Shown piece after piece: positions 1 to 5,599 of a DNA stretch of 8,313 bases. The number at the start of each line of letters is the position of its first letter. Position 1 is the stretch's first letter. Made by a program: the position numbers and the translations under genes. The notes beneath the pieces are model-generated. The model searched no databases. It was not told the DNA's origin and saw only the letters and a program-made list of their open reading frames with translations. Source of the stretch: Psychrobacter sp. GTDB taxonomy: Bacteria; Pseudomonadota; Gammaproteobacteria; Pseudomonadales; Moraxellaceae. Location: positions 1 through 8,313 of the forward strand of contig JARIEH010000280.1 of NCBI GenBank assembly GCA_029256865.1, written 5' to 3'.

Positions 1-566
1 CTTATTTGGATATCCCCTTTCAACATGCCAGCCCCCGCATCCTAAAAGCGATGAAGCGTCCAGCACACAGCGAAAACACTTTGGCGCGTATCAAAGCGTG
101 GCGTGAGATCTGTCCTGATATCGTCATTCGCTCAACCTTCGTCGTTGGTTTCCCTGGTGAGACCGAAGAAGATTTCCAATGCTTGCTTGATTGGTTAGTC
201 GAAGCACGCCTTGATCGCGTCGGCGCTTTTACCTATTCAGAAGTGGAAGGCGCAGTTGCCAATGATCTGCCTGATCAAGTACCTGAAGACGTTAAGCAGT
301 CTCGTTACGAGCGTTTTATGGCGCTGCAACAAGACATCTCTGCCCAAAAGCTGCAAGAGAAAATCGGCAAAACATTAAACGTCTTGGTCGATGACATTGA
401 TTATGAGGAAAATATTGCTATTTGCCGTAGCTATGCCGACGCACCAGAGATTGATGGTCACGTCTATGTTGATGATATCAGTGCCAAAGTAAAAGTTGGA
501 GAGTTCTTAACCGTCACTATCGACGATGCTAGTGAGTATGATTTATTTGCCAGTTATAATGATTAG
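1..566 (+). CDS. rimO: Ribosomal protein uS12 methylthiotransferase RimO, C-terminal part (5' end outside window)
   Basis: RimO is a radical-SAM iron-sulfur enzyme that adds a methylthio group to the conserved aspartate of ribosomal protein uS12. The gene runs in from the left edge (first whole codon at 3), so the TTG at 6 is an internal Leu and not a start. About 187 codons are visible, against roughly 440 for the full protein. The fragment opens with [20 protein letters not shown], a hallmark of the MiaB/RimO family. The end of the radical-SAM barrel follows ([16 protein letters not shown], about residues 42-57 of the fragment). A C-terminal TRAM domain covers about residues 115-183. The TRAM part contains [13 protein letters not shown] and ends in a short acidic tail with EYDLFA, which fits RimO better than MiaB. 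The CxxxCxxC cluster motif and N-terminal domain are out of view. A hairpin terminator follows the stop. Confidence 0.95.
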   Translation, partial: YLDIPFQHASPRILKAMKRPAHSENTLARIKAWREICPDIVIRSTFVVGFPGETEEDFQCLLDWLVEARLDRVGAFTYSEVEGAVANDLPDQVPEDVKQSRYERFMALQQDISAQKLQEKIGKTLNVLVDDIDYEENIAICRSYADAPEIDGHVYVDDISAKVKVGEFLTVTIDDASEYDLFASYND

Positions 567-641
567 CTAAATGCGATAAAAAGCGTGAGGTACCATTATA
601 CAACAAGTGACTAAATGGAAACTCATCATTCATTACCCATG

Positions 642-668
642 AAAATTGCCCAACAGTGGGCAGTTTTT
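642..668 (+). terminator. Rho-independent terminator after rimO
   Basis: An 11-bp stem (642-652 paired with 657-667, core TGCCCA/TGGGCA, one G-U pair) encloses the loop ACAG. The 3' arm ends in a run of five T. Because A's precede the 5' arm, the structure is nearly symmetric and could also work on the other strand. It separates rimO from pyrH. Confidence 0.8.
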
Positions 669-703
669 GCTACAATTAGCGCAATTTATCTTACTTGTTT
701 ATT

Positions 704-731
704 TTGGACTGCATGTCTCAGCCTGTATTCT
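704..731 (+). promoter_or_regulatory. Candidate sigma-70 promoter for pyrH
   Basis: TTGGAC (704-709) and TATTCT (726-731) are separated by 16 bp. They lie after the rimO terminator and would give a leader of about 40 nt ending in the pyrH Shine-Dalgarno. Both boxes are imperfect. TACAAT at 671-676 is another -10-like hexamer but lacks a well-placed -35. A promoter is expected somewhere between the terminator and pyrH; this exact placement is inference. Confidence 0.35.
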
Positions 732-778
732 AACCCTATTGGTTTTAACCGTCATTTAACGATAAAAAAGGTACCCTC

Positions 779-1504
779 ATGTCTGACAAAAATCCCCGTT
801 ACTCTCGTATCTTACTCAAGCTTTCTGGTGAAGCCTTAGCAGGTGGCAAAGATATGGGTATTGATACCGACGTGCTTGATAAGATGAGTTTGTCTATCGC
901 ACACCTGCGTGGTCTTGGGGTACAGGTCGGCATCGTCGTTGGCGGTGGTAACTTATATCGTGGTGCTCAGCTACAAAAAGAAGGGTTGGTTGGCCGTGTC
1001 ACTGGTGATCAAATGGGCATGCTGGCGACGGTCATGAATGGCCTTGCGATGCGTGATGCTCTTGAACGCCGCAATATCAAAACGCGTCTGATGTCAGCAT
1101 TGCCGATCGGTGAAGTAACCGAAAGTTATAGCAGTCGTAATGCAATTCGTTATCTGAAAAATGGTGAAGTTTGCATCTTTGTTGCTGGTACTGGTAATCC
1201 GTTTTTCACCACGGATACCGCTGCTTGTTTGCGTGGTATTGAGATTGAAGCAGGTCTTATTCTGAAAGCGACCAAAGTTGATGGCGTTTACGATAAAGAC
1301 CCAAGCTTGCACAGCGATGCTGTCAAATATGACGGCTTGACCTTTGATGAAGTACTTGAGCAAAAGCTTGGCGTTATGGATTTGACTGCCATTGCGTTAT
1401 GCCGTGAGCATAACGTACCGTTACAAGTTTTCGATATGACTAAGCCAAATGCTTTATTAAACGTCGTTATGGGCGAAAATGAAGGAACACGGGTTTATCA
1501 TTAA
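779..1504 (+). CDS. pyrH: UMP kinase (uridylate kinase)
   Basis: PyrH phosphorylates UMP to UDP with ATP in the cytoplasm. It is the entry to UTP, CTP and UDP-sugar synthesis, and bacterial UMP kinases are typically hexamers regulated by GTP and UTP. The 241-residue product matches the usual length and is a single amino-acid-kinase domain. Visible motifs: KLSGEAL with Lys14 (phosphate binding), GGGNLYRG at 55-62, GDQMGMLAT at 76-84 with Asp77 (UMP site), [13 protein letters not shown] at 137-149, and [13 protein letters not shown] at 163-175 (nucleotide site). The start is well set: AAGG at 768-771 lies 7 nt before the ATG, and the N-terminus aligns with the family. No terminator is seen before frr, 119 bp downstream, so the two are probably cotranscribed. 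The gene upstream is rimO rather than tsf, unlike E. coli. Confidence 0.98.
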   Translation: MSDKNPRYSRILLKLSGEALAGGKDMGIDTDVLDKMSLSIAHLRGLGVQVGIVVGGGNLYRGAQLQKEGLVGRVTGDQMGMLATVMNGLAMRDALERRNIKTRLMSALPIGEVTESYSSRNAIRYLKNGEVCIFVAGTGNPFFTTDTAACLRGIEIEAGLILKATKVDGVYDKDPSLHSDAVKYDGLTFDEVLEQKLGVMDLTAIALCREHNVPLQVFDMTKPNALLNVVMGENEGTRVYH

Positions 1505-1623
1505 GTAAAAGCGATGGCTTGCAAGCAGAAGGTAAGTAGCAGCTGTAGATTGTCGTAAAACAATAGGTCATAACCACCTAAATAATATTGAGTATTATCG
1601 GTATCGATAAATAAGGACACATA

Positions 1624-2178
1624 ATGATTAATGAGATTAAGAAAGACGGCGAAGCACGTATGTCGAAGACCTTAGAGGCGCTTGAAAGCACTTTTAGTAA
1701 GGTCCGTACTGGGCGTGCGCACCCAGGAATGCTTTCAGGCGTTATGGTGAGCTATTATGGTGCAGACACACCGCTTAACCAAGTCGCAAGCGTCAACGTT
1801 GAAGACTCGCGCACGTTATTGGTACAGCCATTCGAGCGTACTATGGTGCAGGCGATAGATAAGGCCATTCGTGAAGCAGATCTAGGTCTCAACCCAATGA
1901 CTGCTGACGTGATTCGTGTGCCGATGCCAGCTTTGACGGAAGAGACCCGCCGTGATATGCAAAAGCTTGCCCGTGCTGAAGCGGAGAACAGCCGTGTCTC
2001 CATTCGTAATATTCGCCGTGATATGATGAATGATATTAAAGATTTGGCAAAAGAAAAAGAAATTTCAGAAGATGAAGAGCGTCGTGCTAGTGATGATATC
2101 CAAAAAATCACCGACAAATTCATCGAAACCATCGATAAAAGACTGAGTAATAAAGAAACAGAGCTGATGGAAGTGTAA
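1624..2178 (+). CDS. frr: Ribosome recycling factor (RRF)
   Basis: RRF works with EF-G after termination to split the 70S post-termination complex so the subunits can be reused. The product is 184 residues (family about 185). Domain I, a three-helix bundle, is formed by the N-terminal helix (about 1-28) and the C-terminal half (about 105-184). Domain II, the small beta domain, lies between at about 31-104. Signatures seen: KVRTGRAHP at 26-34, [14 protein letters not shown] at 58-71, and RNIRRD at 128-133, whose Arg132 matches the functionally important Arg132 of E. coli [15 protein letters not shown] and the terminal KETELMEV are also typical. The Shine-Dalgarno AAGGA (1613-1617) sits 6 nt from the ATG. 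I see no convincing promoter in the 119-bp gap after pyrH, which suggests a pyrH-frr unit ended by the hairpin at 2210-2240. Confidence 0.98.
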   Translation: MINEIKKDGEARMSKTLEALESTFSKVRTGRAHPGMLSGVMVSYYGADTPLNQVASVNVEDSRTLLVQPFERTMVQAIDKAIREADLGLNPMTADVIRVPMPALTEETRRDMQKLARAEAENSRVSIRNIRRDMMNDIKDLAKEKEISEDEERRASDDIQKITDKFIETIDKRLSNKETELMEV

Positions 2179-2209
2179 TCATCACTACTTCTAATCATGG
2201 TGTTAAGCT

Positions 2210-2244
2210 AACAGCCAATAGTAGATCACTATTGGCTGTTTATT
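2210..2244 (+). terminator. Strong hairpin terminator after frr
   Basis: A perfect 13-bp stem (2210-2222 with 2228-2240, core CAGCCAATAGT/ACTATTGGCTG) closes a 5-nt loop AGATC. It is followed only by TTTATTA, so the U-tract is short, but the stem is long and lies 31 nt after the frr stop. This is the likely end of the pyrH-frr transcript. Confidence 0.75.
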
Positions 2245-2247
2245 ACT

Positions 2248-2418
2248 ATATAGTCAGTTCAAAATAAAAAAGTGATGTTTTTATGACGTGCTATGGGTAT
2301 GAATTATTTTTGCTTGCTATGCCTTTGCAGACACAAGGTTACAAAGACTTCGTAACCTATATTTTAAAAGCAAGCCTACCAACAGCACGATATCATTTTT
2401 AAATTGAATAGACTCCAT
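2248..2418. repeat. Imperfect ~170-bp palindromic element (MITE-like or structured-RNA candidate)
   Basis: This fills most of the 320-bp gene-free stretch 2179-2498. Four nested pairs of inverted segments share one axis near 2347. The ends are 2248-2270 with 2396-2418 (17 Watson-Crick pairs plus one G-T of 23). Inside are 2287-2299 with 2377-2389 (11 of 13), 2312-2318 with 2369-2375 (7 of 7) and 2336-2342 with 2352-2358 (7 of 7). The extra bases lie mainly on the left arm, as if one arm gained insertions or the other lost bases. A decayed miniature inverted-repeat element fits; a folded RNA or an old recombinogenic repeat is also possible. No target-site duplication is recognisable. The palindrome is seen directly; its nature is inference. 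Confidence 0.5.
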
Positions 2419-2478
2419 GATAAAAGCACTCTCTTTTAAGCCAGTTTTTTGAGCCAATATCACTGATAAATTTACTTC

Positions 2479-2498
2479 TACAATAAGTAGTATAGTCC
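2479..2498 (+). promoter_or_regulatory. Candidate -10 and very short leader of uppS
   Basis: TACAAT (2479-2484) is a good -10 hexamer lying 14 nt before the uppS ATG. No good -35 sits 16-18 bp upstream, so the call is weak. If it is used, transcription would start near 2490-2492 and leave a leader of about 7-9 nt. There is no Shine-Dalgarno in the 20 nt before the ATG. The remainder of 2419-2478 shows no further structure that I can support. Confidence 0.25.
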
Positions 2499-3254
2499 AT
2501 GCCTACATCCCTATCATCGCCTGCTGATCTTATTCCTCGTCATATCGCCATTATCATGGATGGTAATAATCGTTATGGTAAAGCCAATCATTTAGGCAAA
2601 GGCCAAGGACATGTGGCGGGAAAAGATGCGCTAGATCCTATCGTGGAACATTGTCTCGACGTTGGGGTTGACGTGCTGACCGTATTTGCATTTTCCAGTG
2701 AAAACTGGTTACGTCCACCCAATGAGGTGGCGTTACTGATGCGGTTATTGACTTCAACCATCCATGAGCAAATGCCACGGATGCATAAGTATCGTATTCG
2801 ATTGCGCTTCATTGGTGATCGCACTCAGCTTGAGGATGAATTGCAAGCGCTTATGTTAGACGCAGAAGCCAAAACTGCACATTTTGAAGCCATGACCTTG
2901 GTGATTGCTATCAGTTATGGCGGACAATGGGACATTGCCCACGCAGCTCAACAATTGGCGCAGCAGGTACAAGTAGGTCATTTACGGGCTGAAGAGATAA
3001 ATAAAGAGCTGCTTGGCCAGTATGTACAGTTAGCCGATGAGCCTGACGTGGATATGTTAATACGAACAGGCGGTGAATACCGTATCTCTAACTTTTTATT
3101 ATGGCAATCTGCGTATGCTGAGCTGTTTTTTACCCAAACGCTGTGGCCAGAATTTAAAGCAGATGAGCTTGCGCACATGATAAAAGAGTTTGCTCAGCGC
3201 CAGCGCCGTTTTGGTAAAACCAGTGAGCAAATTGACGCACAAACATCACGGTAG
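2499..3254 (+). CDS. uppS: Isoprenyl transferase, undecaprenyl diphosphate synthase
   Basis: UppS adds eight isopentenyl units in cis to farnesyl diphosphate, giving the C55 carrier lipid precursor used for peptidoglycan and surface polysaccharides. It acts at the inner face of the cytoplasmic membrane. The 251-residue product is close to E. coli UppS (253). Motifs: IIMDGNNR at 18-25 with catalytic Asp21, GH at 37-38, FAFSSENWLRP at 63-73, YGGQWDI at 140-146, and RTGGEYRISNFLLWQSAYAE at 189-208 with the substrate and Mg2+ ligands Arg189, Arg195 and Glu208. The signature differs from the common DGNGRWA: Asn24 replaces Gly and Tyr26 replaces Trp. The ATG lacks a Shine-Dalgarno, but no better start exists before the conserved core. 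It lies 320 bp from frr, behind a terminator, so it is probably transcribed separately. Confidence 0.96.
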   Translation: MPTSLSSPADLIPRHIAIIMDGNNRYGKANHLGKGQGHVAGKDALDPIVEHCLDVGVDVLTVFAFSSENWLRPPNEVALLMRLLTSTIHEQMPRMHKYRIRLRFIGDRTQLEDELQALMLDAEAKTAHFEAMTLVIAISYGGQWDIAHAAQQLAQQVQVGHLRAEEINKELLGQYVQLADEPDVDMLIRTGGEYRISNFLLWQSAYAELFFTQTLWPEFKADELAHMIKEFAQRQRRFGKTSEQIDAQTSR

Positions 3255-3273
3255 TTAATGCAGACGGATTAAC

Positions 3274-3282
3274 TGATATAAT
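3274..3282 (+). promoter_or_regulatory. Extended -10 promoter candidate for cdsA
   Basis: TGATATAAT gives a perfect TATAAT (3277-3282) preceded by the extended -10 TGn, 20 nt after the uppS stop. The -35 region is poor (TTAATG at 3255-3260, 16-bp spacer), as is common with extended -10 promoters. The predicted start near 3288 leaves a leader of about 37 nt carrying the cdsA AAGG. Confidence 0.5.
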
Positions 3283-3324
3283 GTAGTATTAAGCAGATGT
3301 TTCTTATTATAAGGCCGGACTGGT

Positions 3325-4134
3325 ATGTGGCAACGGATTAAAACAGCAATTATTTTAATTATTATTGTTGGTATTGCACTATTTGCGAGTCAAACGCCCA
3401 TCTTCTTTGCACCGCTACTGGCAATCGGAGTGACCATCGCTGCGCACGAATGGACCAAGTTGATGCCAAAGTGGCGTCAGCCTGTCGTCTTTGTACTCAT
3501 GGTATTAGCAATCACGCTTATATCCTTGCTGTTCAAAGTGACTTGGCTATTTTGGTGGGTAGCATCGTTGGTGATTTGGCTGATGGCGCTCTCTTGGGTG
3601 GGTAAGTTCCCAACGCATACGAACTGGTATGGCAAAAAGCTTGGGCTAATGGGTGTGGTGATATTAACCGCCTCCATTACGGCTATGTTTTATTTATGGC
3701 AGTTATCCGCGTGGTGGCTGATGTATGTGTTCTTATTGGTATGGTGTGCAGACAGCGGAGCTTACTTCGTTGGACGTAAGCTTGGACGGCGTAAAATGGC
3801 GCCTAATGTCTCACCAAATAAAAGCATGGAAGGGCTGGCTGGCGGCTTAGTAACAGGTCTGCTGGTGGTGGTGGTGATCAGTGTCTTTAAATTACAGTTG
3901 TCAGGTACAGCGTTAGTCGCCTTTGTGGCGCTTTCTGCGCTGACGATTTTAGCATCAGTACTGGGTGATTTATTTGAGTCGATGCTGAAGCGCCGCGCTG
4001 GAGTCAAAGACTCTGGGACTATTTTGCCAGGGCATGGTGGTATCCTTGATCGTATTGATTCATTATTATCTGCCACCCCGATATTTGCACTCGGGTTTTG
4101 GGGGCTGCAGTACTTAGGGTTAATCATCGCTTAA
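3325..4134 (+). CDS. cdsA: Phosphatidate cytidylyltransferase (CDP-diglyceride synthase)
   Basis: CdsA is an integral inner-membrane enzyme that converts phosphatidic acid and CTP to CDP-diacylglycerol, the branch point for phosphatidylethanolamine, phosphatidylglycerol and cardiolipin. The 269-residue product is within the family range. It is very hydrophobic, with several predicted transmembrane helices, for example about 7-21, 27-41, 53-70 and 73-91, more around 108-142, then about 172-190, 197-213 and 250-268. The family signature is complete near the C-terminus at 219-245: SMLKRR, then KDSGTILPGHGG, then DRID. The cytoplasmic motif WCADSGAYFVGR begins at 140, and SPNKSMEG at 163-170 is also conserved. 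The start ATG is preceded by AAGG at 3311-3314 with a rather long 10-nt spacer. It lies 70 bp from uppS with its own promoter candidate, and a hairpin terminator follows. Confidence 0.97.
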   Translation: MWQRIKTAIILIIIVGIALFASQTPIFFAPLLAIGVTIAAHEWTKLMPKWRQPVVFVLMVLAITLISLLFKVTWLFWWVASLVIWLMALSWVGKFPTHTNWYGKKLGLMGVVILTASITAMFYLWQLSAWWLMYVFLLVWCADSGAYFVGRKLGRRKMAPNVSPNKSMEGLAGGLVTGLLVVVVISVFKLQLSGTALVAFVALSALTILASVLGDLFESMLKRRAGVKDSGTILPGHGGILDRIDSLLSATPIFALGFWGLQYLGLIIA

Positions 4135-4174
4135 ATATTTTACGAAGTAGTTAATGAAATACTATTCTATACGT

Positions 4175-4216
4175 GGCGACATTAGCTAGATACTATGGCT
4201 GATGTCGCCTTTCTGA
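4175..4216 (+). terminator. Rho-independent terminator after cdsA
   Basis: A 14-bp stem (4175-4188 with 4196-4209, two G-U pairs, base GGCGACAT/ATGTCGCC) closes a 7-nt loop. T-rich sequence follows directly, with a second T-run about 15 nt further on. It lies 40 nt after the cdsA stop and ends the uppS/cdsA transcription. Confidence 0.8.
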
Positions 4217-4282
4217 TGTTTCTATTTTTTCTTTCTTTATATTTATACTGTCTTTTTGATGGCATCTTTTTAACGATAGTTT

Positions 4283-4310
4283 TTAACAACACGAACGTTA
4301 ACACTATAAA
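4283..4310 (+). promoter_or_regulatory. Sigma-70 promoter candidate for dxr, adjacent to the start codon
   Basis: TTAACA (4283-4288) and TATAAA (4305-4310) are separated by 16 bp; both boxes are 5 of 6 to consensus. The -10 ends 9 nt before the dxr ATG. Transcription would begin at A4316 or at A4320 itself, leaving a leader of 0-4 nt. The region between the cdsA terminator and this promoter is T-rich and otherwise empty. Confidence 0.5.
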
Positions 4311-4319
4311 TGGGCATTC

Positions 4320-5528
4320 ATGGTTATGACGCAACGCATCGCCGTACTTGGCGCAACAGGCTCTATTGGAGATAGTACCTTATCAATTTTAGCAGCGCAT
4401 CCGCATGATTATGATGTCTATGCTTTATCAGGATACCATCGCTTAGATAAGCTATTGGCGCTATGCCAGCAGTTTGAGCCAACTCGCGTTTGTGTGCCGA
4501 GTGTGGAGGTCGATGGTTTTGCAAAAAGACTTAGTGATGCAGGCTTAGCGATTGATGTGGTGGGCGGTGATGAGGGTTTAGTAAGTATAGCAACCGACTC
4601 ACAGGTCGATACTGTGGTCGCCGCGATCGTTGGCGCGGCAGGACTGCCCTCAACATTAGCAGCAGCTAGGGCGGGCAAGCGTATCTTACTGGCCAATAAA
4701 GAAGCGCTTGTCATGGCAGGTCAAGTAATGATCGCGGCGGTCAAAACTCATCATGCAACCTTGCTACCGATTGACTCTGAACACAATGCTATTTTTCAGT
4801 GCCTGCCTGCTTCGATTCAACAAAACAATACTCAGATTCATGAGCCAAGCCACGGTGTACGTCAATTATGGCTAACGGCTTCTGGAGGGCCGTTTTTACA
4901 GCAGTCATTTGCCCAGATGCAGCAGGCAGGAGTTGCAGAAGCGGTCAAACACCCAAACTGGTCAATGGGACAAAAGATATCGGTCGATTCGGCGACTATG
5001 ATGAATAAAGGGCTAGAACTCATAGAAGCGTGTCATTTATTTGATCTACCAGAAAGCAAGATAAAGGTGGTCATTCATCCACAAAGTATCATTCACTCAA
5101 TGGTAGAATATAGCGATGGTAGCTTCTTAGCGCAGCTTGGTAGCCCAGATATGAAAACACCAATTGCTCATGCGTTAAGCTACCCCAATCGTATTGATAG
5201 TGGCTCACAGCCATTAGACTTATTTGCGCTAAACGACCTTGAGTTTATTAAACCAGACTTGCAAAAATTTGCCTGTCTGCGCCTTGCACGCCAAGCGATG
5301 CAAGCAGGTACGCAGGCGACCATTGTACTCAATGCCGCCAATGAGATTGCAGTCGCTGCATTTTTAGCTGGACAGATCCGTTTAACGGACATTGCCGATA
5401 TTAATGAGCAGGCATTGACGCAAGTAAAAGTACCTTTGTTAGACGCCAGTGCAGATATAGACGATATTTTATCCATTGATGATGAAGCACGACGCTACAC
5501 CAATGCGTTTATCGCAAAAATGGCGTGA
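4320..5528 (+). CDS. dxr: 1-deoxy-D-xylulose 5-phosphate reductoisomerase
   Basis: Dxr (IspC) rearranges and reduces DXP to 2-C-methyl-D-erythritol 4-phosphate with NADPH and a divalent metal. It is the committed step of the MEP isoprenoid pathway and the target of fosmidomycin. The 402-residue product compares with 398 in E. coli. Visible: GATGSIGDSTL from Gly11 (Rossmann NADPH loop), LANKEALVMAG from 124, DSEHNAIFQ with metal ligands Asp152 and Glu154, LTASGGPF at 185-192, HPNWSMG from His211, MNKGLELIEA with ligand Glu233, and NAANEIAVAAFL from 338. Two in-frame ATGs compete (4320 and 4326); neither has a Shine-Dalgarno. The second gives 400 residues and sits as well on the family N-terminus. 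No terminator is seen in the 71-bp gap before rseP, so dxr-rseP may be one transcript. The substrate pathway links it to UppS, encoded nearby. Confidence 0.98.
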   Translation: MVMTQRIAVLGATGSIGDSTLSILAAHPHDYDVYALSGYHRLDKLLALCQQFEPTRVCVPSVEVDGFAKRLSDAGLAIDVVGGDEGLVSIATDSQVDTVVAAIVGAAGLPSTLAAARAGKRILLANKEALVMAGQVMIAAVKTHHATLLPIDSEHNAIFQCLPASIQQNNTQIHEPSHGVRQLWLTASGGPFLQQSFAQMQQAGVAEAVKHPNWSMGQKISVDSATMMNKGLELIEACHLFDLPESKIKVVIHPQSIIHSMVEYSDGSFLAQLGSPDMKTPIAHALSYPNRIDSGSQPLDLFALNDLEFIKPDLQKFACLRLARQAMQAGTQATIVLNAANEIAVAAFLAGQIRLTDIADINEQALTQVKVPLLDASADIDDILSIDDEARRYTNAFIAKMA

Positions 5529-5590
5529 GCAGACTAGGCGTAATACCAGATAGCTAATATCAGCTGGATAACCACTTAAGTAAAAAGCGA

Positions 5591-5599
5591 GAGAAGGTA
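5591..5599 (+). promoter_or_regulatory. Close-spaced ribosome binding site of rseP
   Basis: GAGAAGG (5591-5597) is a good Shine-Dalgarno match but ends only 2 nt before the ATG at 5600, closer than the usual 5-9 nt. No in-frame start just downstream fits better: the ATG product puts the HEWGH motif at residues 21-25, as in relatives. Confidence 0.45.

Noticed and set aside
6..8. TTG at position 6 as a start codon for a short protein
   Set aside because: The codon before it encodes Tyr and the surrounding [11 protein letters not shown] is the internal conserved RimO segment, so the gene simply enters from outside the window.
615..839. 74-codon + strand reading frame across the rimO-pyrH spacer
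   Set aside because: It overlaps the pyrH start in another frame, crosses the rimO terminator, has no Shine-Dalgarno near its ATG, and its product resembles no family I know.
1517..1526. GCTTGCAAGC palindrome in the pyrH-frr spacer as a terminator
   Set aside because: The perfect palindrome leaves no loop, has no T-run after it, and the spacer shows no other termination signal.
1755..2198. 147-codon minus-strand reading frame opposite frr
   Set aside because: Serine- and arginine-rich, low-complexity translation typical of the antisense of a real gene; frr on the + strand is unambiguous.
2283..2402. 39-codon + strand reading frame (starts MTCYGYELFLLAM) within the palindromic element
   Set aside because: No Shine-Dalgarno, no recognisable domain, and it lies entirely inside the inverted-repeat structure, which explains the sequence pattern without coding. 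Conservation of the frame in other copies would reopen it.
3762..4127. 121-codon minus-strand reading frame opposite cdsA
   Set aside because: Antisense shadow of the conserved CdsA C-terminus; no motif or start signal of its own.
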